From: Amylostereum areolatum
Lineage: Eukaryota > Basidiomycota > Agaricomycetes > Russulales > Stereaceae
Direction of reading: 5' to 3'
NCBI GenBank assembly: GCA_012932865.1
Contig: SAXG01000046.1
Coordinates: forward strand, 62,001-126,000
DNA length: 64,000 bases
Both the position numbers and the translations under genes were made by a program. The notes beneath the pieces are model-generated. The model ran no database searches, was not told the DNA's origin, and saw nothing but the letters and a program-made list of their open reading frames with translations. This document shows positions 46,472 through 57,528 of the stretch, one piece after another. Each line of letters begins with the position of its first letter. Within the stretch, counting starts at the first letter, position 1.

Positions 46472-47323
46472 TGTTGTTACGATTGGATGGGAGCATTGAC
46501 CCTTGTAGCATGTAGAAGGCGGGGGAGGGATGTCGGATTGCATGGCAGAGACAGTTGAATTGAGCAAGGAGGAGGGGAAAGGCCATCAGAATCTAGAGAA
46601 GGAGGAGGTTTATAGCGACTCGGATGCAGCTCTGGTTGTGGCACAGCGGCGGCAATGCATTGAAACAAACCATAATGGTGTCTAGTGGCTTTAAAAGCCA
46701 TTGAAGAATGCGGGTGGCTTGTGGTACTACAACTTGCGGCTCGGTCGGAGAATACTAGGTGGCCAACTTGGAGGTTGAGTGACCAAATGGCTTAAGTTAT
46801 AGATCATGCTTAGATCTGAGAAAGGGAAATATACATGGCATTAATGAGGGGGATACATGGATGACGGTGGTGATACTTTCCATGGCGAGAGGGAGGTGTT
46901 ATACGCGCACACATCCGAGTCGCGGCACGCAAACACAGATAGATTTCATGCACGTGAGTTACAACAGACGATCACGTGCAGGTATGGCAGTGGAACCGTG
47001 GAACCGTGGAACCATGGAACCGTGGAACCATGGAACCGTGGAACCAAAGTTGGAACCTAGGCTGGAACTGTTCATGGTTCATTGTACTAAAGTTGGGCAG
47101 GTTCTGAACCTGTCACACGGTGTGACAGAGGGGAACAGGCAGAGAGTTCCGAACTTGGTTCAAACTTGGTTCAGACCATGGTTCGGGGAGGGGTTCTGAA
47201 CCGGTTCTGAACCAGGTCTGAACCGCCAGGCTCTAGTGTCGAAGTTTTGTACATTTCCTAGAGCCCCAATAGAGAAAAGAGTAACATGCCGGAGAGGAGT
47301 AGCGGGAGGGAGGTGGAGGTTGG
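46472..47323. repeat. Right subterminal region with minisatellite and palindrome array
   Basis: 46990-47047 is an 8-bp minisatellite of TGGAACC(G/A), about seven units. 47100-47224 holds degenerate GGTTCTGAACC-type palindromes mirroring those at 39019-39097, followed by CTCTAGTGTCGAAGT, which also mirrors the left end (TTCGACACTGGAG). These are candidate transposase-binding sites. No gene. Confidence 0.7.
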
Positions 47324-47367
47324 GCTGCTTACATAACCCGTGCCGGTTCCTGGTGTCCGCTATCTTA
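47324..47367 (-). repeat. Right terminal inverted repeat
   Basis: Ends GTGTCCGCTATCTTA; reverse complement of the left repeat with three mismatches. Confidence 0.85.
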
Positions 47368-47679
47368 GTTCAGCTGTTCGACGTTCGACGTCCAACGCCC
47401 GTAAGTAGGATAAAGTCTGAGTTGCTGGATCGGTTTTATATGCGCTTGACGTTCTTCGGTCTGCGAGATCGATGTCTCCGTGCTGGCGGTGAAACGGATG
47501 ACTTATTGACGCCGCCCGGGGCCTCCAGCTCGACTTCGGCCTCCACCGATCACAACAAACAGTCCAGAGGTCATGTAATGCACAATGTGCGGAGGATATT
47601 GGGCCTCGAGCAGGAGAGGCGCATACGACCCCAACAATACAAAACGTCCAGCAAATACAGCGAAGCGACCTAAACATCC

Positions 47680-49588
47680 CCACCCCACGATGTCCCCCTC
47701 CGATTCTCTCTTCATCGCACACGCGCCGAGCCACCTCACGATATCCAGCGCTTCAATAACCATATGCTCCACGCAATATCGGCCACCGCACCCGGCCGCG
47801 AGCAGCACGCGACCGCGTTGCACACGAAAGACCAAGCGAAGTTGAGCCCGATGCGGCGCAATATGGCGAAGACGGCGCACAGGGCGCGGGCAAGGTCGTC
47901 CAAGGAGGCAAAGTGCGAACGTGCCCGAGCTCGGTCTGTGGGAGACATCCGCCGAACGCATGCGAGGGTGGTATGGCGAGCTGCATGGCGAGCGCGCTCA
48001 CGACGGGCTGGTCGTCTCCGCTCACGATGTAGACCTCGCATCCTTGGGCGGTGAGGTACTCGATCGCCGATCGAGCGCTGGGACGGACGGTGTCGGAAAG
48101 GCCAAAGGCGGCGACGAGCGACGCGTTGGGGGTCACGGTGAACATCGTCAAGGCTGCGCCCTGCATCTTGGACACGACGGGATGGGCTTCGAGGCCGAGC
48201 CAGGTGGGATTTCCGCCTCGGATGATTTGATCGCTGTCGCGGGCCTCCATGCCCTGTCCTGCGACGGACTGGACGTCCTTGAACTGTCTGGGCGAAAGAG
48301 TAGGATGGAGGGCGGAAAGGTGCTTGAACATCGCCTGGGCAACTGGATGGCGGCTGGCGGCTACCAAACCCAAGACGGTGGCAATGGACTCGTCTGAGGG
48401 TATGTGGGCCTCCACGACTTCGAGCGTCCCCGTTGTGAGCGTGCCAGTCTTGTCAAATATGGCGATCCTAACATCCTTCGCATATTGCACGGCTTGGGCA
48501 GACTGTACAACGTGGATGAGGACGGTAAGGGCGGGTCCAGGAAAGGAAACTTGCCTTGAAGAGAACGCTAGCTTTACCTGCGACGCCGGTCGCGATCACG
48601 ACGACCATGGGCACACAAAGGACCAATGCACACGGGCAAAAGATCACCATGACGGAGATGGCATACCGCAGAGTGGCGATACCTGGGGTGTTCGAGCTCT
48701 GGTTCCGAACGGCCATGCCTATGGCCATCCAGATGCCAATTGTGACAAGGGAAGTGGCCGATGATCCATGACGGGGATCCTAGGGCTCCCGCTTCTCATG
48801 GCGAGGGGATTACTTGTGTTTGTCCAGTCGATGAGGTAACAACGGGCGATTTCAAAGAAGCGTCCAAACGCGGTCTCGGTGCTGCACCTGTTCGCGTCGT
48901 GGCGGTAGGTGTGCTTGCGGGAGTATTTGTCAGAAGTGAGGGCTTGTGAACGTGCTTCTCATCCTGGTGAGTGGCACTGGCGGGCGTCACGGTCGCCGTC
49001 GTAAAAGGGGACGCGGCGGCGGTTGTCAGGACCAGACGTAGGATGGTTTCCACAACAGTTATCTCTCCTGGAACCACTGTGAAGACGGAGAAAGAGGAGA
49101 AATTGAGCTGCGGGATCCAGCTCGACCGGTTCGGAGGAGGGTGTCTCTAGTCTGGGCAGCAAGACTTGGTGGGAGCTAGAAATACGCGTTTACAACATGC
49201 ATGCAACTGACGATTTTGAACTGGCTTACCCTCTACACAGTCGTTGGTTTCAATAACGCCTTCACAGCAGCTCTCGTTTCAGACAGGATCGATATCGGGA
49301 CGGCAGTCGGCATGGGCAGTCTCGGGGGCGTCGCCACAGCAGGACTCTAGCGCATGTCAGCCTATGGACATGCTTGCGTGCACGCGAAACATACCTTGTC
49401 CTGCCTTAGTACTCGCAGGCCCACGGTACCTGATTCGCGTGCACGAGAGCGCTGACAGCCACCTTCACCGTCCGGGATGCAGTCGTTTAGTCCAGGTCGT
49501 TACAGCAGGGTTACTGACGAGTAATGGCGCTCTTGATATCCATCTCGAGCTTAACGGCGGATGACACCGAGGTAGGATCGTTGGCCAT
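47680..49588 (-). pseudogene. Decayed second copy of the P1B heavy-metal ATPase
   Basis: Paralog of 10656-14137, about 85-90% similar where aligned. It starts with MANDPTSVSS at 49588 but stops after ITRQ, where the intact gene reads ITCQDSCC. After the His-rich N-terminus (to about 48800) the HMA domain, first membrane helices and actuator domain are deleted; homology resumes at AIGMAVRNQSSNT with CPCALVLC (48728 downward). The intron with a GC donor (AAG|GCAAGT) is retained. DKTGTLT and SRHP are present (48490 downward), but the segment with GDGTND is deleted after GHVRTL, and the last helices are shortened and out of frame. With several deletions and stops it cannot be a functional pump. 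Confidence 0.9.
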
Positions 49589-49839
49589 GGCAACTTCAAG
49601 CAAGAAAGCACAGAGACGATGACTGGAAAGTCGGAACCTTAGTAAGCGTGCGATCACGTGACGTGCGTTTGTTTCTTCCTTGCTACTAGTACTACACATC
49701 TCTATCGCTGAACTCCCTATTACCGTCATCTACAACGTGCGGATACATTGCACTATTTTTCTATACCATACATTTGTGTATGTCGACGGTGTCGCGTCGC
49801 GATGTGGTCCTGCAAGACGTAGAGTGGTCAGTCCTCCTA

Positions 49840-52835
49840 CTAACGCGAGTTGCCTTCCTTTGGAACGACCTGCAGCATCTGCTCCATATTCCACTTCCAC
49901 CGCGGTTTCTCCGGATCCATCCTCAGCCCGTCGACGACCTCCCTCCTGATCCTCCCGTCTTCGACCTTGGCCAGGAGCGCCGGCGCGTGCTCGTGGGCGA
50001 GCATCGCGAGGAACGCCGCGTAGTTGAACGCGCCGGCGACGGTCGAAATGTCGAACTCTCGCGCGAGTCGATCGACGATGTGGATCTCCTGCCAGGCGAC
50101 GAGATCCGTTCAGTTGAGGTCAAGGTCAATTTTGAGAATACGGACAATGCGGAGGCAGCGGAGCGAGACGGGACGAGTAGGGAATCAATTTAAGGTCAAA
50201 GAGGGGGACGTACGAGTTCGCCGTCGACGTCGGGCACACCCCACGCGCATGTCGCCACACCGACCGACCCGTCCGTTACGAGCCCGAACACGGGGAAGTT
50301 CGTGATCCCGAGCGTGGCCAGAAAGCGGACGCCGGCGACGAAGTCCATCCGGCTGTGGTTCGCGGTGGCTTCCTTGTCGAGGTCCAAACGCTGCGCGTGC
50401 TGGATGAAAAAGAACGGGACATGCAATGCGCTCTTGTTGTCGACGACTTCGACCTCCTCCTCAACTTCCTCGACCTCGGTGACCTCGGGGGCCCCGGCTC
50501 CCTCGAGACCTTGGTCGTCCGACTTGAGGTCCGACTCCTTCAGCATGTTATTGTTATGGATGAGACCGAATTGGTTGGCCTGCGCCACCAGATCGTCAGG
50601 AAAAAAGGACGGAATCCGCAGAAAGCCGAGGCCGTCGCATCGAGCGGCGATCGGGTCGGATTGAAGGTTGTGGTCTTGAGTGAATATCGTTCGTCGCTTT
50701 TCCCAAGCATGGAAGCTGCTCACGACCCAAGTGAGGGCTTCCGCGGGCTTCGTAATATTGGGCGAGGGCATGTCTCAGCGCACGTTCGATACAGTCGCTA
50801 GGGGCATCGATCGAAGACCTCTTTGGCAGATCTACAGACAGCGAGCACGAGATCCTCCTCATACCACAGATTGTCCTGATGAGCATGAAGGCAACGAGTG
50901 CTCGCGGACCATTCCTGCTGTGGTAATAAAATAGCCCTGGGTAGTATGTGACCGTGGCGTTTGCCCGAGGAAGATTCAACACTTGCCCAGCCCTAAGTCA
51001 GAATAAAGGAATGTCAGAATTACGCACACTTCAAAACAAAGGGGACGGACATATAAGACGAGGCTGAAGGATCTTCCCCCTCTACCTGTAAAAGATCTTC
51101 CGCCAGTAGATCCCATACGAATCGCCATTCCAATTCGGACACTCTACCATCCCGCGCTGTGGCGATCGACGATCTTCCTGTACGGAGGCATGAAATATAT
51201 TCTGGATCTTGCCGTTCGCAACTTGTGTGAGCCAATCGTCCGCCTTCAAGTGGCATACCGCAGAAAGACGGCCAGTGCCTGCGTCTTCCGCCCGCCGTGT
51301 ATTTTCGGCGAGGAGTTCGGAGAGCAAAGGCTCCAAATGCTCTGGGATCGAGGGCCGCTGAACAACGGCGTTATGAGATCGGAGACAGAAAGCCGAAAGC
51401 TTGAACCAGCGTACCTTTTTGTTCCACCCCTCTGGATAATAAAAGCGCGTCATGACGTGGTACGTTTTGAAGTGTGGCACCGAATCTCGTAATAGAGTAA
51501 TGCAGGGGACCTCTCCATGGTATCGAGGTCCGCCATGTTCGGTGTGGGAGGAAAGGAGTAGGCTAAGAGCTCCTCTGTCGAGGAGCCACATCTTCATCTT
51601 GCGGTTGCAGTCCTCGCCGTCGGAACCTCTGACCACTCTGCAAAGGATAAGTCACAAGAATATCAGTGCTCGGAATAGAGGAACGCGACAATGAGAAACT
51701 CACTCAAGGTCGAACGACGCTTCGCTCGCGGTGTTTTGCTGGTGAGATCGAGTCCTCAGAATGTGGCTGCCAGGAGGCAGATCGAGATTGGAGAGCTTAC
51801 GCGGATTTTCCCGTATTCCTGGGATGGAATGATGGTTAGGTCTATGTTCGCAACACACCCGGTGGAACGTCACACCTCTTGGATGCGCAGTTGGTAGCTT
51901 GATCATCGGCGAGACTAAAGGAACCTTGTTGATGAAGCTGGAAGTCAGAGGCTGACCTGCGGGGGGATCGCGGCAGCTAATTTAAACGAAGGGGAGTTGG
52001 AGGACGAGAAAAACAGGTGCACTTACTCTGGATCGAGCACATCTTTGACGCCTTCAGCCCACAGGCCAATATATTCATCCCGCCATCTGTCGTCTAGGTC
52101 TTCCGCCTCGGTTTCGACCAATAGATTTCCCGCCGCCAGAGGGGAAATACGGAGCGCTTGCTTCCTTTGTGGGCGGGGACAGCCTCGCCATGGGATCGCG
52201 CAGACCACAAATCCGTCTGAATGCCGATAAGGAACGCGACGAGCGTCTCCGCAGAATGGATGTCCGTTAGATCGAAGACCCCTTCACGTTCTCTGCTGCT
52301 AGCATTGCTGGGTGCTGCGTATGCCACGCGTGGCAAGGGCTAGAAAGGAAAGGTGGCCGCCAATGAGTAAAGACCAGAATCCTGAAAATACAAAGCAGTG
52401 GCGCACAACGGAGCCTTGCCCTGCCTCGACGGACTCGAACCATCCGAACACGACTTGGACGGTAGTCTCGAACGGATCAAATGCGAGTCCCACGATGGGT
52501 TGCATGACACCCCAAACGCGTCTTTGATGCAAGACGCTGGCGACCGCGTCGAATATGTTTTCGCTATCCGCCATGCAAAAGAGACACAGAAGTGCCGCCG
52601 AAAGGCCGTCTGGTTGGGATAACATGTGAGCTTGCAGGGCAGAGCCATCGCGCCACGAATGCGACGCTGTAACTTGTGGTTGCTCCGTTTGAGAATGTCC
52701 CGATACGGTGCGCCTGCGAGCCGGGAGTTTGAGTGGTGCTGACATCGAGTCACCGTCGTATTCTTCCGGCGGTAGATCTGAAGCGAAGTCAGAGGACGGA
52801 CTCGAGGGAATATCTAGGGAAGGAATTTTCGACAT
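49840..52835 (-). CDS. Large hypothetical protein, multi-exon (one probable frame break)
   Basis: Not recognised by function; the pattern is a recurrent agaricomycete protein beginning MSKIPSLDIPSSPSSDFASD (start 52835) and ending KWNMEQMLQVV...SR (stop 49840-49842). Clear parts are exon 1 (52835 to about 52397), a segment at about 52320-52023 (VFDLTDIHSAETLVAFLIGI), one at 51636-51082, one at about 50980-50214 (GLGFLRIPSFFPDDL; MDFVAGVRFLATLGITNFPV) and a last exon 50088-49840 (VDRLAREFDISTVAGAFNYA). Intermediate junctions are unresolved. Near 50745-50747 one extra base in a CCC run separates ALAQYYEA from EALTWVVSSF. Its 3' end is duplicated at 14588-14800. Confidence 0.6.
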
Positions 52836-53564
52836 AGGTGAGAGCAGGAGAAGTGAAGCTGTAGATGCTGTCGGAAAGCATCGCGCAAAGAGGATTTACA
52901 TGGGCCAAGGGGTGCATCGGGACTGCAAACCGGGTAGTTTCCCTGAGGAATCGTATGTCAGCGACCACCAACAATCGCACGAGCAACACATGCGTCGAAG
53001 GTGTGAACCTACCATATTTCAAGGTGCGGCACGATTAACAGAAATATGTGGCGAACGAATAAGACGAGAAAGCGCGTCTTCGGGTTCGGCGGGATCCCGA
53101 GGCGACGCTCGCGTCGCAACACTGCTCGTAAACGGAAGACAACAAATCGGGCGTTGTCGCGATATTCTTCAGAGATAACCTGTGATTTCTGTTGTTACTC
53201 GTGAGCGTCAGAGAAACTAAAAGCCAAGGTGCAGAGAGACGAAAGCCCCTGAGTCGCCGTACCTCGGACAGACCAGTCACTTTGGGGAGCGCGCTTGCGA
53301 TGTTGGACAAAGAAGAAGGCCACTCAGGCAATGAGCCATTTCCTAGCGCTACAACATGCTCCACGACGTTTGGGGACGGTGTGAGGAGCATTAAGGATGT
53401 GTCGACGTCGTGCACGATGTCGACGGAGTCGGAAGGGCCAGAAACGAGTCTAAGTAGTACGGCCCGATTATGCCGCGAGCGAACCAGCCACCACAGCAGC
53501 CACAAACGCGTTTCCTTTTGCTCCCGTCATCTCCACCTTTCCAAGTCTCCCGTCTCCGCTCTCC
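52836..53564. other. Divergent intergenic region
   Basis: Between the minus-strand hypothetical gene and the plus-strand primase. A 156-codon minus frame at 53035-53505 is open but unsupported. Confidence 0.4.
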
Positions 53565-55152
53565 ATGTCCGACGAACTCGACCCGACCTCCCCCGACGTT
53601 ATTCACGCTTTCTACCAACGTCTGTACCCCTTCAAGCCCATCTACAGATGGCTCAACCACGAGCACGCGCCCACCCGTCTCTTCACCAACCGCGAGATCG
53701 CGTACACGCTCCCGTCCGAGGTCTACCTCCGCTACAACTCTTTCACGTCCCCCGAGGAATTCAAAAAGCAGACCTGCAACCTCAAGCCGACGCGTTTCGA
53801 GATCGGGCCCGTGTACACCGCGCGCGTACGTGGCCCATCTCCCCCCCCCCCCTTGCCCTCCGCCTTCTCCAACGTCAAACCCTGCCCGCTCTCATACTCG
53901 TCCGTGTAGCCGCGCGATAAGAAGACGATCCGCCCGAACGCCTTCACCCCGCTCATGCGCGAGCTCGTGTTCGACATCGACATGACCGACTACGACCCGA
54001 TCCGCACCTGCTGCTCCGGCGCGGGCATCTGCAAGCGGTGCTGGGCCTTCATCGCCGCCGCCGTGCGCGTGCTCGACGCCGCCGTGCGCGAGCAGTTCGG
54101 CTACGTCCATCTGCTGTGGGTGTACTCCGGCCGGCGCGGGATCCACTTGTGGGTGTCGGATCGGGAGGCGATGGAGCTCACGGACGAGCAGAGGCGGGCG
54201 ATGGTCGGGTGGTTGACGGTCGTGCAGGGCGGGAAGGAGATGCATAAGAAGGTGAACGTGCGCACGCCCGGGCTGATGCCGAACGGGAGGCCGTACCCGC
54301 TGCCGCCGTCCGTCAAGTGCGTTACTTTGATCCTGCCTCTGTCTTGTGGCGGTCTGTGTTGACGGTCACGCAGCGAGGCGCTCGACCTGCTCTCGGGCAC
54401 GTTCACGGAGCTTATATTGCAAGACCAGGATCTGTTCAAGGGCGACGAGGCCTGGGAAGAGCTGCTGCAGCTCGTCCCGGACAAGGCCATCGTCGCGGCG
54501 CTGAAGCGGAAATGGAACAACGACGAGGACCGGCCGTCCGAGCTCAAATGGCAAGACCTGACCGCGGAAATCAAGACGCATCACGCGAAGGGCTCGCCTG
54601 AACGCGTGCGTGCGGGCACCGCGACCGCGACGTCGTATGTTTCGCTGACGTGCATTCCATGGCAGGATCGGATGAAAGCCGCGATGGAGGACATCATCCT
54701 GCAGTACACGTACCCGCGCATCGACGCGGAGGTGTCCAAGCACCGGAATCACTTGCTGAAGGCGCCGTTCTGCGTGCACCCCAAGACGGGCCGCGTCTGC
54801 GTTCCGATCGACCCCGAGCGCATCGACGAGTTCGATCCGGAGCGCGTGCCCACGGTCGGGCAGCTCCTGCGCGAGCTGGACGTCAATCCGTCCGAGGCGC
54901 AAACGGGCGAGGAGGAGCGGTCGGGTGCGTGTCTCTTTTTTTTCCTCTTCTGGTCGGAAATTTTCACTGAGGGGGGGGGGCGTGTGATAGACTGGGAACG
55001 GACGTCGTTGAAGCCGTACGTGGACATGCTCGAGAAGCATGTGCAAGGAATCATGGAAGAGGTGCGACGGGTGAAACGGGCGAATGGTGGGTCTGATCGG
55101 ATTTTATTTTCGCCTGGGCTGACTGAGGACGGAAGCAGACACGAGCTGGTAG
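53565..55152 (+). CDS. DNA primase small (catalytic) subunit
   Basis: Catalytic subunit of the DNA polymerase alpha-primase complex, making RNA primers in the nucleus. Exons: 53565-53825, 53910-54316, 54374-54605, 54666-54924, 54991-55086 and 55139-55152 (1269 nt, 422 residues, in frame). The catalytic aspartates lie in ELVFDIDMTDYD. The zinc motif is RTCCSGAGICKRCW. The nucleotide-binding signature is SGRRGIHLWVSD. Conserved ends include KAPFCVHPKTGRVCVPID and SLKPYVDMLEKHV. Length matches eukaryotic PriS/Pri1. The short last exon (ending DTSW) is inferred from splice signals; without it the frame would add about 35 unrelated residues. Intact. Confidence 0.95.
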
Positions 55153-55460
55153 CGATTTGGGCTCGCTTGGGATTTTGGCGGATGTACTTGTATTGTTCAG
55201 TGCAGTGAATGGCGTGTTCAGTGCGTTCAACGTTCGATGCTGCAGCTGGCTGTTGTCACTTGTATAAGCTTTGGTGTAAGTACTTGTGTACGTACGGGGC
55301 CGTATGTAATTTAGCGGAACGGGGAGCGGAGGCGAGCTATATATAAGTACGTCGACACGTGATCGTGTATGACGTCGGAGGGCCCTTGTCCGACATCCCC
55401 GCATTCCTTCCCGCTTGTAAAGTCTCTTGGGCCTTCCTTTCGTTTTTCTTCGCGATCATC
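55153..55460. promoter_or_regulatory. Intergenic region with TATA box
   Basis: TATATATAA at 55338-55346 lies about 115 bp before the start codon at 55461. Confidence 0.55.
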
Positions 55461-56251
55461 ATGTCCCCCGCTCGCCTCGTCCTCGCCGCACGCACAGACG
55501 AGCACCTCGCCATGCACCCCGCTCGCAACCTCGGCCACTCCGACGGCGGCGGCCCGGCGACCAACACGACCACCATGCTCCTCGGCTTCCTCATCGTCTT
55601 CATCGTCGTCTTCGCCAGTCTTCATCCTCGGCGGCATCGTCCTCCATCAGATCCAGCGTCAGCGCCGAAGAAACGCCAACGGCAGCCTCGTCCTCGAGTA
55701 CGACGCCCAGAGCGGCGCATACAAGGGCACCCCCAAGATGTGGGAGGTCTGGATAGACGAACACAAGAGTGCGGGCGACGGCGGGTGGCCCGACATGCGC
55801 GTGCGTCTCTCCCCTTGCCATCTTACGCGTCCCCCGTCCGTTCTCACCGTCTTCTTCCCACGTACGCAGCCCATGTCCGTGCAATCCGACCGCACGACGG
55901 CGAGCGAGAATGCACCCGCCGACCAGACCCACGGTCACTTTCGTCTCCGATGGCCTAGCCCGCTTTCCTGTCTCCTCCAAGCCCGTCCAGCCCTCCGACC
56001 CACGATCCCCGCCGAAAACACCCACGACACCACGACCCGCACCACGCCTAATACCGCCCCCGCTCCATGCCCGCTTCCGGGTGAGAACGTGCAAGTGTCG
56101 TTCATGGTGGCCATGCCCTCGCCCCGGCACGCGCCCAACGTGCGCTGGTCCAAGGCGAGCGGATCGACCACGGCCTCCGAGGCCGACTGGCAGTCGCGCG
56201 AAGTACGCGATTGCGACGTGCGTCGCGCCTTGCCGTCGTCCCGACGCCTGA
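55461..56251 (+). CDS. Single-pass membrane protein with MAMPSP motif, copy 1 (two frame breaks)
   Basis: Member of a basidiomycete small membrane protein group of unknown function. Exons 55461-55800 and 55870-56251. Order: short N-terminus, membrane segment (MLLGFLIVFIVVF continuing into ILGGIVLHQI), basic RQRRRN, a KMWEVW motif, a Pro/Ser-rich linker, then VQVSFMVAMPSP and KYAIATCVAP near the C-terminus. The paralog at 56670-57528 has the same order. Each exon is one base over a multiple of three. Removing one base near 55616 joins the two halves of the membrane segment, and removing one near 56190 joins the last motif. About 239 residues if restored. The two genes converge, 3' ends about 420 bp apart. 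Confidence 0.55.
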
Positions 56252-56669
56252 CACCCCACTCGCCACCCACTCCCTCCCCACGACGGTCTCACAGTTTCCA
56301 TAGATTCATCCCCCGCACCCTTATGTATTTTACAGCTCGACACGTCCCCCCCGCTTCATGCGCATGTATCTTTATTATCCACGCCGCATTCATCCCCAAG
56401 TCTCGCGTGTGCTCGACTGTACGGCCTACACCCATACAGCATATAATCCCCGTCGCCACGGGAGATAACTGGATACACGCAACGCCACGGCCGATCGTCC
56501 GCCCGAAGTAAGTGTAAGTCCGTCACGGTAAGGTCGAACGGACGCGGGGAGTCGTCCGCCGTCGAGCGTCTGGCACCTTGATTCTTCGACGCGTTATTGA
56601 CAGTCATCACGATCAGAAGCACGATATCCACCCGCCACTGCTTCCCCGCCGAAGGGCTGATTTCCCCAC
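56252..56669. other. Spacer between convergent paralogs
   Basis: Contains the 3' flanks of both MAMPSP-type genes. Nothing else seen. Confidence 0.4.
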
Positions 56670-57528
56670 TTAGCAGTACACGAACCCGGACTCGGATTTA
56701 CGCTGCACCGTCCTCGGCCCATCGCTGCCTTCCGCCTCCGTCTGGCCGCTATGGGCGCACTCGCGCGTCCAGGGCACGCGCACGAGGCCCAGCGCGTACT
56801 CCACCGCTCGACCGTCGTCGTCGTCCGACCGCGGCTCGTCGGGCGGCGCGGGCATGGCGAGGAGGACGGCGACGTGCAGCGTGCCGCGCTCGATCGCGGG
56901 CGGGGGCGGGGGCTTCTGGCTCGGGTCGGATGACGGCTTCTGGGCTGCCGCGAGGCCTTCGGCGGCTTCGATGTCGCGGGGTTGGGGTCGGCGGAAGCGG
57001 CGACGGAAGGTCCACGACGACGAGGGTCTTCGGGGCGGTGGGGGAGAGGAGGGGGGAGGAGGGAGACGGTGGGGGATGGACGATGGGTGCGTGTGAGGGC
57101 TCGAGCGTTGCGGATATTGGCTGGCGGTGGGTCAATCCCACACATTGCGCGTGGGCAAGGGCGCGCTCACCATAACGTCCGCCCATCGCAGGCCTCCCTC
57201 TCCTCTCCTCTTCTCCTCCCCAACCTCTCTCGTCTCCTCCACCTCCGCCGCCGCCGCCGCCCCCTTTCTACCGGCCCCCTCCCTCCACACCTCATACAAC
57301 ACCGGCCGCTCCGCGCCTTCCTCCTCCTTGTGGCGCCGCTCCCGGGCCCGCGCGGAACGCGCCGGTGTCGATGCGACGGAAGGACGCGCGCCGCCAGATG
57401 CAGAGGGAGAGGATGCCGAGGGAGAAGGCGCCGATGGCGATGAAGCCGATGATGAGCGGGGGGGAGGCGCCCGAGGCGAAGAAGGGCGGGGAGTCGGAGT
57501 CGGGGTCGGTGGGGGGCGGGGAAGACAT
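56670..57528 (-). CDS. Single-pass membrane protein with LLAMPAP motif, copy 2 (two frame breaks)
   Basis: Paralog of 55461-56251. Exons 57528-57171 and 57120-56670. N-terminus SSPPPTDPDSDSPPFFASG, one membrane helix (LIIGFIAIGAFSLGILSLCI), then ERPVLYEVW (equivalent to PKMWEVW in copy 1), the exon junction ADVM|PIS (DMR|PMS in copy 1), a Pro-rich linker, and GTLHVAVLLAMPAPPDEP with AVEYALGLVRVPW. The coding length is two bases over a multiple of three. Removing one G from GGG (57347-57349) and one base from the run at 56978-56981 joins all motifs into about 268 residues. Function unknown; the cytosolic motif suggests a conserved partner. Confidence 0.6.

Larger units (their letters stand above)
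38506..47367. mobile_element. 8.86-kb KDZ/CxC-type DNA transposon
   Basis: Bounded by 44-bp inverted repeats at 38506-38549 and 47324-47367 that differ at three positions. Inside lie an intact plus-strand gene with CxC5/CxC6-like clusters and a KDZ-transposase-like C-terminus (39334-41561), an intact minus-strand Cys-rich accessory gene (44081-46471), a broken enolase copy (about 42592-44006), and symmetric subterminal arrays of GGTTCTGAACC-like palindromes. The two long intact genes suggest a young and possibly active copy. I could not identify a target-site duplication. The assignment to the Kyakuja-Dileera-Zisupton superfamily rests on the cysteine-cluster and C-terminal motifs of the first gene. 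Confidence 0.75.

Noticed and set aside
53035..53505. 156-codon minus-strand frame next to the primase
   Set aside because: Lies in a divergent promoter region, with no splice signals or recognisable motif; could be a real small gene but support is too weak.
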